Assembly: GCA_028284885.1 (NCBI GenBank)
Contig: JANQQW010000233.1
Span: forward strand, 1 to 32,357
Length of the DNA stretch: 32,357 bases
Direction of reading: 5' to 3'
Source of the DNA: Planctomycetaceae bacterium
Lineage (GTDB): Bacteria > Planctomycetota > Planctomycetia > Planctomycetales > Planctomycetaceae
Part shown: piece by piece, positions 8,168 to 18,002 of the stretch
Layout of the letters: each line of letters starts with the position of its first letter
Numbering within the stretch: position 1 is the stretch's first letter
Position numbers and translations under genes: made by a program
Notes under the pieces: model-generated
Databases searched by the model: none
Told to the model about the DNA's origin: nothing
The model's input: the letters and a program-made list of their open reading frames with translations, nothing else

Positions 8168-9256
8168 TCAGGGGTTCTCGCTCGACGTGTCGGCCAGGGA
8201 TCGCCCACCGCCGTCCGGGCCGAGGAGGACGGCGATCCACCGCGTCTCCTCGCCGCTGTCGAGGGTCACTTTGGCGGCCATCGTCAACGGGACCGACAGC
8301 AGCATCCCCACGGGGCCCAGCAGGTAGCCCCAGAACAGCAGCGAGGAGAAGACGACCAGCGGCGACAGCCCCATCCCCTGCCCCATCACCCGCGGCTCGA
8401 TCAGGTTGCCGCAGATCGTGTTGGAGGCGAGGAAGCCGAGCCCGACGGCGACCATCCACCAGACACCCGAGTCGACGAGCACGAACGTCATCGCCGGGAG
8501 CGCTGCGATGAGCGCTCCGACGTTCGGGACGAAGTTGAACAGGAACGCGAGGAACGCCCACAGGAGCGCGAACCGGACGTCGCACGCGAGCAGGAACAGG
8601 TAGATCAGCAGCCCGGTGAGGAAGCTGATCAACGACTTGAAGACCAGGTAACGCCGGACGTTCGAGAGAATCTCGTCGGCCCGCTTCAGCGCATCGACCC
8701 GGTCCGCCGCGACGGAGACGATCTTCTCCTTCACGCCGGCCGTCTCGAGCAGCATGAACAGCAGCAGGAAGAACGTGAGGAACGCCCCGGTGAGCGTTCC
8801 ACGAAGCGTCGTCCAGGCGGTGTCCAGCCACTTCATCGTGGAGAGGGGGTCGAGCTCGCCGAGAATGTCGCTCGGCAGGTCGATGCCGAACCCCTTGAGC
8901 GTGTCGAGGGCCTCGAACTTCCGGACCTCGAGTTGGCCGAAGAACGTCTCCCGTTCCGCGTAGAAGGCGAGGAACGAGGTCTTCACGGCCATGCCGACCA
9001 CCGACGCGACCCCCAGCAGGATGCAGGCGACGAAGATCAGCGCCACCCACGGCGGGACACGACGCTGCGTGAGCCAGACGTAGGCGGGCGAGAGGATGAT
9101 CGTGAGGAAGGCGGCGAGCAGCAGCGGGATGACGATGGCGGCCGCCGCCTTGATGCCGGCCGCGACGACGACGAAGGCCGCCACCCCCAGCAGGGCGCGC
9201 AGGAACGGCCGCGGTGAGCCGTCGCCGCGGGGCTCGTCGGGTTCCGGTTCGGTCAA
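8168..9256 (-). CDS. AI-2E family transporter (PerM/YdiK-type membrane protein)
   Basis: The 362-residue membrane protein has about eight hydrophobic segments. It carries the family signature NLIEPRVMGQGMGLSPLVV near residues 285-305, followed by the LGPVGMLLSVPLT helix. Members of this family (PF01594) export small molecules or ions. The original AI-2 assignment applies to only some of them, so no substrate can be given. The start is a TTG at 9256, supported by a GGAG at 9263-9266, 6 nt upstream. The N-terminus is an acidic, Pro-rich cytoplasmic tail (residues 1-15). The next gene, a cupin, begins 1 nt after this stop. Confidence 0.9.
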   Translation of the reverse strand: MTEPEPDEPRGDGSPRPFLRALLGVAAFVVVAAGIKAAAAIVIPLLLAAFLTIILSPAYVWLTQRRVPPWVALIFVACILLGVASVVGMAVKTSFLAFYAERETFFGQLEVRKFEALDTLKGFGIDLPSDILGELDPLSTMKWLDTAWTTLRGTLTGAFLTFFLLLFMLLETAGVKEKIVSVAADRVDALKRADEILSNVRRYLVFKSLISFLTGLLIYLFLLACDVRFALLWAFLAFLFNFVPNVGALIAALPAMTFVLVDSGVWWMVAVGLGFLASNTICGNLIEPRVMGQGMGLSPLVVFSSLLFWGYLLGPVGMLLSVPLTMAAKVTLDSGEETRWIAVLLGPDGGGRSLADTSSENP

Positions 9257-9291
9257 CGGTGGCTCCGACTTCGGTCGTCGTCTGGGGACCG

Positions 9292-9297
9292 ATGATA
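9292..9297 (-). promoter_or_regulatory. Candidate -10 box for the AI-2E transporter gene
   Basis: On the minus strand this reads TATCAT (5 of 6 to the sigma70 consensus), about 35 nt before the TTG start. The -35 region is poor, so the call is tentative. Confidence 0.3.
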
Positions 9298-9329
9298 GGA
9301 AGCCGTCTCTCGATCGCGAACCGCAGTCC

Positions 9330-10193
9330 CTACCTCGTCGACCACTCCACGTTGGACCGCAGGGCGTAGACTTGGACGTGCGGCCGCAGGTCGCGGGTGC
9401 GGCCCGGCCTGCGGGTGAACGTGATCTGCTCCGGGAGCGTCTCTTTGACCACGTACTCCAGCTTGTCCTGTCCGGATCCCCGCCACGCGAAGACGAGGAC
9501 GACCTGCTCGTCGAAGTCGACCTGCTTCGCCAGTTTGGCCCCCGCCTCCTTGCCGAGTTGCTCGGCCGCCGCCTCGGCCGACTTGATCTCGATGGGTTTG
9601 CGGAAGCCCTGCGGCTTGAACGCCGACGGCGGCACCTTCACCCCCTTGAGCTCGGCGATCGCCGGTTCGACTTCCTGAACGAGATCGGGGAAGCCGGGAA
9701 ACGCCACGGTACGCACTGGGGAAACCGTCGTCACGTCCTTGCGAATGGCGTAGACGTGCAGGTGCCAGCGAATGTCCTTTCTCGTTCCGAGCTCTCTCGT
9801 GAACGTGATCTCCAGGGGCTTCGTCTTCGAGACCTCGTAGGTCAACTGGTCTCCTCCCGAGCCAATCCACTTGAAGATCCGCACGGACTGCTTGGCGAAA
9901 TCGACTCGCTTCTGCAGTTCTGCAAGCCCGTCCTTCCCGTACAACTTCTCGGCCTCTTCGGCGGTCTGCAGAACAGAAGACCGCGGCGAGCGCTCGCCGC
10001 CGAAGAGGTACTTGTCGTCGGTCAACACGTTCCCGGACACCGTGGGAATGCCACGGTCGAACTTGACCGGCAACCCGACGACGACGGGGACCTCGGCGGC
10101 CGGTTGTGCCGCGGTCGCCTTCGCCGGGAGACTCGTCGAAGCGAGGCAGAGGGCGGCGAAGTACGTCACGAGGCGAGAGGTGGGCAGCGACAT
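9330..10193 (-). CDS. Exported protein with two related halves, unknown function
   Basis: The 287-residue product begins with a signal peptide (hydrophobic 7-20, cleavage probably after the Ala-rich stretch near 30). The mature protein consists of two similar modules. Each runs from an alpha-helical segment (AEEAEKLYG / AEAAAEQLG) through a VDF strand, a W-x-GSG-D/Q-x-L-x-Y motif and an EITFTR / QITFTR strand to an H-x-x-VYA ending, so it looks like an internal duplication of about 100 residues. I do not recognise a catalytic motif. The start ATG at 10193 has GGGAG at 10203-10207 on the minus strand, 9 nt upstream. The same frame stays open far upstream, antisense to secA, but that part is not coding. 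It probably acts in the periplasm or at the cell surface. Confidence 0.8.
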   Translation of the reverse strand: MSLPTSRLVTYFAALCLASTSLPAKATAAQPAAEVPVVVGLPVKFDRGIPTVSGNVLTDDKYLFGGERSPRSSVLQTAEEAEKLYGKDGLAELQKRVDFAKQSVRIFKWIGSGGDQLTYEVSKTKPLEITFTRELGTRKDIRWHLHVYAIRKDVTTVSPVRTVAFPGFPDLVQEVEPAIAELKGVKVPPSAFKPQGFRKPIEIKSAEAAAEQLGKEAGAKLAKQVDFDEQVVLVFAWRGSGQDKLEYVVKETLPEQITFTRRPGRTRDLRPHVQVYALRSNVEWSTR

Positions 10194-10553
10194 CGACGAC
10201 GACTCCCGGCTGGGGCGGAACTGCGGTTGGTGGTCCCAGTGTGACGGGAAACGACCGCGATCGTTCCCGGGATCCGGCCGGGCGAGCGAGGTTCCGGCCG
10301 AACGGCGTCCGTTGAGGGGAGGCCCAAGGGCCTTCGGAACGACCCCGATTGACCACGTGGTCGCCCGAAAATAAACTCCGACGGACGGGGCGGTTGCGTC
10401 ATGTCGGAGACCGTTCGCGGCGACGGCCGTCCGCGACCCGGTCCGCAGCGGCCCCCGTCGGGACTTCGCCCGCGGCAAGAACGACGTCGGCTCGAAGGCA
10501 ACAACGTGCGGCTCGGGACTCGTGCCCGTCCGCCAAGGGACTACGCAAGACCG
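10194..10553. other. 360-nt divergent intergenic region upstream of secA
   Basis: It separates the exported duplicated protein (minus) from secA (plus). It holds a promoter candidate for secA (10349-10377), a 12-bp perfect palindrome (10351-10362) and a leader of roughly 170 nt. An ATG at 10401 is in frame with secA and would add 51 Arg/Pro-rich residues. The SecA-like sequence begins only at 10554. Confidence 0.7.
10349..10377 (+). promoter_or_regulatory. Candidate sigma70-type promoter of secA with overlapping palindrome
   Basis: TTGACC at 10349-10354 (5 of 6) and TAAACT at 10372-10377 (4 of 6) are separated by exactly 17 nt, in one of the few A/T-rich patches of the region. The perfect palindrome GACCACGTGGTC (10351-10362) overlaps the -35 box and the spacer, where a repressor could bind. 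Confidence 0.5.
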
Positions 10554-14297
<3,744 letters not shown>

Positions 14298-14394
14298 TGG
14301 CGGGTCAAGGGGCGAGGGTCCAGAGTCGAGAGCCAGACAGGCGAGCCGCCGGCGTTGCCCGGCTGTTTCCGTGGAGCAGGTAGGAAACACTCCG

Positions 14395-14943
14395 ATGCCG
14401 ACGAGCCGCCTCCTGACTGCCGACGAGTACTCGCAGGTCCGAGAAGACGGACTCTCCGAGTTGGTGCGAGGGCGGACGCACCGGGTCGATTTTCCGACTC
14501 CTCGACACAGCATCTCGCGTAGCACGACCGACCTCGCACTGTCCTCTTGGTGTCGCGCCGCGAGCTTTGGCTATGTCCTCGCGCGGTGCGGGGTCGTCAC
14601 GGAGCGCGATCCGGACACGGTTCGTAGGCCAGACTGCCTCGTCGTGTCCCGTGACCGTCTTCCGAACGGCCTCGACGACGGATGGTTCGAGAAGCCACCC
14701 CCGAATCTCGTCGTCGAGGTGCTGGACGACGGTGAGCAGTTGGCCGACGTGCTCGAGAAGGTCGGCGAGTACCTGCAGCTCGGCATCGACGAGGTCTGGA
14801 TCGTCGATCCGAGCGAGCGGTGGGTCGAGCGGCACCGGCCGGACGAGCCGTCGCGACGGTTGGGGGTGGACGAACGGCTGGCCGACCTGTCCGTGCTGCC
14901 GGGGTTCGCGGCGGACGTCGCCGCGTTCTTCGCCGGGATCTGA
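14395..14943 (+). CDS. Uma2-family (PD-(D/E)XK-like) protein
   Basis: The 182-residue product matches the Uma2 family (DUF820), which has a restriction-endonuclease-like fold and is very numerous in planctomycetes and cyanobacteria. Visible elements are the N-terminal LTADEY segment, RRPDCLVV with the acidic residue of the fold, PPNLVVEVLDDGE with the second acidic residue, and the helix LEKVGEYLQLGIDEVWIVDP, whose Lys is the migrated catalytic Lys. The start ATG 14395 is preceded by TAGGAA. A GTG at 14371 in the same frame is less well placed. It lies 97 nt after secA, and the next gene starts 22 nt after its stop, so those two may be one unit. The cellular role of this family is not established. 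Confidence 0.85.
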   Translation: MPTSRLLTADEYSQVREDGLSELVRGRTHRVDFPTPRHSISRSTTDLALSSWCRAASFGYVLARCGVVTERDPDTVRRPDCLVVSRDRLPNGLDDGWFEKPPPNLVVEVLDDGEQLADVLEKVGEYLQLGIDEVWIVDPSERWVERHRPDEPSRRLGVDERLADLSVLPGFAADVAAFFAGI

Positions 14944-14965
14944 GTAACACGATGCGAGAGGAACC

Positions 14966-15670
14966 GTGTCGAAGAACTACAACTCGATGCTCCGCGAGTA
15001 CACGCGGGACTTCCTGCGGCACAACTTCACCACGGCGGTCGGCATCGCGCCGATGCGCGCGGGCGAGAGTCCGTTCGACCTGCACCACTCGCTGGTCGAA
15101 CGCCAGCACGTCGTCCGGCTGGACGCGTGGTCGCCGCAGAGCGACGAGCAGCCGCTCCTGGGGTACTGGGTTCCGCAGGGGGGCTCGTGCTCCGTGCCGC
15201 GGAATCCCGGACACCGCGGCTTCGTCTTCACGGCCGACTTCAGCGGCTGTTCCATCCTGGTGGACCAGATGGGCGTGGACGAGTACCGCGTGTACCACGT
15301 GCAGGGGGGAGCCGGGTACCTGGAGTCCGAGTACCTCGACCAGCCCGACCACGGCCTGGGGCTGGCGGCGGCGATGACGTTCGACGACTACGGGGACGCC
15401 GCCCATCCCCGCGGCTTCGCCTTCCTGAAGAACGAGGGAGGCCGGTGGTGGATCTACTACCAGCGGCAGAACGGCGTGGGCCTTCGCTACGCCGCCGGTG
15501 AATACACGGCGATGGGCCCGCAGACGATTCGCGGTGGTGCCCGCGTCCCGGTGGCCGACCTGACTCGCGAGGTCCCGCGGCAGAACGCCAAGCACAGCGG
15601 CCGCGACCTTCCCCAAGGCCGAAACGTCCCCACGCAGACGACGATGCTGCCGAACGACGAACTCTGGTAG
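14966..15670 (+). CDS. Protein of unknown function; possible CNF1/BLF1-like deamidase fold
   Basis: The 234-residue product starts at GTG 14966 behind AGAGGAAC. It has no signal peptide and no membrane segment. I do not recognise it with certainty. The noticeable feature is FSGC with Cys95, followed by alternating hydrophobic strands and His111 (VYHVQGG). In CNF1 and BLF1 glutamine deamidases a catalytic Cys in an LSGC-type motif is followed about 12-15 residues later by the catalytic His. Further on are an aromatic strand pair (RWWIYYQRQNG) and a polar C-terminal tail. The gene follows a Uma2-family gene by 22 nt, and a terminator-like hairpin follows it. The deamidase idea is a hypothesis from a short motif. 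A papain-like peptidase or an unrelated beta-sandwich protein is equally possible. Confidence 0.6.
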   Translation: MSKNYNSMLREYTRDFLRHNFTTAVGIAPMRAGESPFDLHHSLVERQHVVRLDAWSPQSDEQPLLGYWVPQGGSCSVPRNPGHRGFVFTADFSGCSILVDQMGVDEYRVYHVQGGAGYLESEYLDQPDHGLGLAAAMTFDDYGDAAHPRGFAFLKNEGGRWWIYYQRQNGVGLRYAAGEYTAMGPQTIRGGARVPVADLTREVPRQNAKHSGRDLPQGRNVPTQTTMLPNDELW

Positions 15671-15682
15671 CCGTCAGTCCGT

Positions 15683-15707
15683 CGATCCCGTCTGGCGGAG
15701 ACGATCG
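15683..15707 (+). terminator. Terminator-like hairpin after the 234-residue protein gene
   Basis: CGTCT-ggcgg-AGACG extends, after a 2-nt bulge, by CGAT / ATCG to a 9-bp stem. It starts 12 nt after the stop codon. There is no T-tract, as is common in GC-rich genomes. Confidence 0.4.
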
Positions 15708-15844
15708 GGCCACGGTTCCACTCGATTCGCGGAACAGAACGTGATCGAACGCCCCGGACCTGTTGCCCGCACACGTCGCGCCGTATCCTATAGGCGTAGA
15801 CGCATGCGTTGCGCCCAAGCCCGCCATCGTTCGCCCCGCCCGAC

Positions 15845-17323
15845 ATGCCAGCCCGACTCTCGCTGATCTCCGTTCTCGCTCTGCTCGTGTCGGCGGTCGT
15901 GCACGCCGACGACGCGGTCGCCCCCGAACCGGAGCCGGTCAGCTACTTCCGCGAGGTGCGGCCCATCCTGCAGCGGCACTGCTCCGGCTGCCACCAGCCC
16001 TCGAAGGCAGGCGGCAAGCTGCTGCTCACCTCGTTCGACGGCCTCCAGAAGGGAGGCGAGAGCGGCGGGTTGATCGTCGCCGGCAAGCCGGACGAGAGCG
16101 ACCTCTTCGCGTGGATCGAGGGGGACGAACCCGAGATGCCGCGAAACGCGGACCCGCTCGAGCCGGAGCAGATCGCCACGCTGCGGACTTGGATCGCCCA
16201 GGGAGCGAAGAACGACACGCCCGAGTCGGCGATCGACCGGATCACGCCGGAGAACCCACCGGTCTACGAGGCCCCGCCGGTCGTCACGGCCCTCGCCTAC
16301 TCGCCGGACTCGAAGCTGCTCGCCGTCTCCGGCTTCCACGAGACGCTGCTGCACGAGGCGGACGGCAGCGGCCTCGTCGCCCGGCTCGTCGGCCGCGGCA
16401 ACCGCGTCAATTCGCTCGACTTCTCCCCCGACGGCAAACTGCTCGCCGTCGCCGGCGGCACCCCTGCCCTGTTCGGCGAACTCCAGCTGTGGAACGTCGA
16501 GAAGCGGTCGCTCGAAGCCTCGACGACCGTCTCCTACGACACCCTCTTCGGCGTCCGCTTCGACAACGACGGCGGCCGGCTCGTCTTCGGCGCGGCTGAC
16601 AACAGCGTCCGGCTCGTCGGCGTGCCGAAGCTCGAACCGCTGATGAAACTCGACGCCCACGCCGACTGGACGTTCGGCAGCGCCTTCTCGCTCGACGACA
16701 AGCACCTCGTCAGCGTCAGCCGCGACATGTCAGCCAAGCTGTGGGAACTGCCGAACGAGCAGTTCGTGGACAACGTCACCAGCATCACGCCGGGGGCGCT
16801 GAAGGGAGGCCTCACGGTCGTCCGCCGGCACCCGAAGAAGGACCAGATCCTGACCGCCGGGGCTGACGGCACCCCGCGGCTCTACAAGATGTTCCGCACC
16901 CGCAAGCGGATCATCGGCGACGACTTCAACCAGATTCGCGGCTACCAGTCGCTGCCCGGCCGCGTGTACGACCTCGCCTTCGACGCGACCGGCGAGCGGT
17001 TCGTCGTCGGCGCCAGCACGGCCGACGGCGGGTCCGCCCGCATCTACAAGACCGGCGTGTACGACGAGAAGGCCGTAAACAACGGCGGCAGCCTCGGCCA
17101 GACCCGCCAGGAGACGGCCCAGCGGACCGCCCAGAAGATGCTCGTGCACGAACTTCCGGGCATCGACACCCCGGTCTTCGCGGTCGCCTTCCGCCCGGAC
17201 GGCAAGCAGGTCGCCGTCGCCGGCTTCGACGGCACGATCCGCCTGTACGACACCGAGACCGGCAAGCTGGCGAAGAAGTTCGTGCCGGTGAAGGTCGAGC
17301 CGCCCAAGACCGCGGCGCGTTAG
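15845..17323 (+). CDS. Exported PSCyt1 cytochrome-like domain fused to WD40 repeats
   Basis: The 492-residue product has a signal peptide (1 to about 22, ending HADD). A planctomycete cytochrome-C-like domain (PSCyt1) follows, with the haem-binding motif CSGCH (C46, C49, H50) and a plausible distal ligand Met98 in PEMPRNADPL. From about residue 140 to 480 there are six to seven WD40 blades, for example VTALAYSPDSKLLAVSG, VNSLDFSPDGKLLAVAGG and VFAVAFRPDGKQVAVAGFDGTIRLYDTETG. Proteins of this kind usually sit with DUF1549/DUF1553 and DUF1501 proteins in planctomycetes, and their function is unknown. ATG 15845 fits the signal peptide; a TTG at 15809 would add 12 residues and is unlikely. A second Uma2 gene follows after 37 nt. 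Confidence 0.9.
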   Translation: MPARLSLISVLALLVSAVVHADDAVAPEPEPVSYFREVRPILQRHCSGCHQPSKAGGKLLLTSFDGLQKGGESGGLIVAGKPDESDLFAWIEGDEPEMPRNADPLEPEQIATLRTWIAQGAKNDTPESAIDRITPENPPVYEAPPVVTALAYSPDSKLLAVSGFHETLLHEADGSGLVARLVGRGNRVNSLDFSPDGKLLAVAGGTPALFGELQLWNVEKRSLEASTTVSYDTLFGVRFDNDGGRLVFGAADNSVRLVGVPKLEPLMKLDAHADWTFGSAFSLDDKHLVSVSRDMSAKLWELPNEQFVDNVTSITPGALKGGLTVVRRHPKKDQILTAGADGTPRLYKMFRTRKRIIGDDFNQIRGYQSLPGRVYDLAFDATGERFVVGASTADGGSARIYKTGVYDEKAVNNGGSLGQTRQETAQRTAQKMLVHELPGIDTPVFAVAFRPDGKQVAVAGFDGTIRLYDTETGKLAKKFVPVKVEPPKTAAR

Positions 17324-17360
17324 AATCGACCGATCGTCAAGACCTCCAGAGCCTCTCGTC

Positions 17361-17915
17361 ATGGCCACCGTCACCCCCGTCACTCCCGAGGAGCTGCTCG
17401 TCCTGCCGGACGGCAAGCTCTTCGAGTTGGTCGACGGGGAACTGCTGGAGAAGAACGTGAGCGGCCTCTCCAGCTACGTCGGCGGGCGACTCTACCGGGC
17501 ACTCTCCGAGTTCTGTGATCAGGGAGCGGGCTTCGTCTTCCCGTCCGACTGCGGTTTTCAGTGCTTCCCCGAGGACCCCGACCGAGTCCGCAAGCCGGAC
17601 GTCTCGTTCGTCGCCGGCGATCGGATCGCGGCCGACGAGATCGGACGAGGGTGGATCCGCACGCGGCCGGACCTGGTGGTCGAGGTCGTCTCCCCGAACG
17701 ACGTCGCCTCCGAACTGCACGAAGAGCTGGCCGACTACGCGTCGGCGGGTGTTCCGGTCGTCTGGGTCGTGTACCCGGAGTCGGCGACCGCCGTCGTGCA
17801 CCGCCCGGACGGGACCGGGCTCACGCTGCCGCGTCCCGTGGAACTGACGGGCGAGGGTCCGCTCGACGGGTTCCACTGCACGCTGGCCGACCTGCTGCCA
17901 ACCGACAAGCCGTAG
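17361..17915 (+). CDS. Uma2-family protein, probably without the catalytic Lys
   Basis: The 184-residue Uma2 family (DUF820) protein contains TPEELLVLPD, FELVDGELLEK, VRKPDVSFV (acidic residue), RPDLVVEVVSPND (second acidic residue) and GVPVVWVVYP. In most members the helix after the second acidic motif contains a Lys (Kla.Y), whereas here it reads HEELADY. This suggests the nuclease-like centre may be inactive, which is inference from one aligned position. It lies between the WD40 gene (37 nt) and the DUF1549 gene. Its TAG stop is part of a paired-hairpin repeat (17911-17990). Confidence 0.88.
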   Translation: MATVTPVTPEELLVLPDGKLFELVDGELLEKNVSGLSSYVGGRLYRALSEFCDQGAGFVFPSDCGFQCFPEDPDRVRKPDVSFVAGDRIAADEIGRGWIRTRPDLVVEVVSPNDVASELHEELADYASAGVPVVWVVYPESATAVVHRPDGTGLTLPRPVELTGEGPLDGFHCTLADLLPTDKP

Positions 17916-17990
17916 GGTGGGCTCTGCCCACCACGAACGTCATTCGACGATGAACACACCGATGAACGGTGGGCACAGCCCACCCTACAG
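17911..17990. repeat. Paired-hairpin repeat, copy C
   Basis: The left arm, 17911-17935, contains GTGGGC-tct-GCCCAC. The right arm, 17967-17990, contains GTGGGC-aca-GCCCAC in reverse orientation. The arms are about 31 nt apart, and each outer edge reads GTAGGG or its complement. The TAG of the left arm ends the second Uma2 gene, and the right arm lies 12 nt before the DUF1549 gene. Confidence 0.85.
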
Positions 17991-18002
17991 GACGAGGCAA
18001 AC

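Noticed and set aside
10401..10553. N-terminal extension of SecA from ATG 10401
   Set aside because: The 51 residues are Arg/Pro-rich and unlike SecA, and no good ribosome-binding site precedes the ATG. It is kept only as an alternative.
14344..14365. Hairpin after secA (AGCCG / CGGCT) as another member of the paired-hairpin family
   Set aside because: It has no GTAG edge and no second facing arm, and the stem is short with a long loop.
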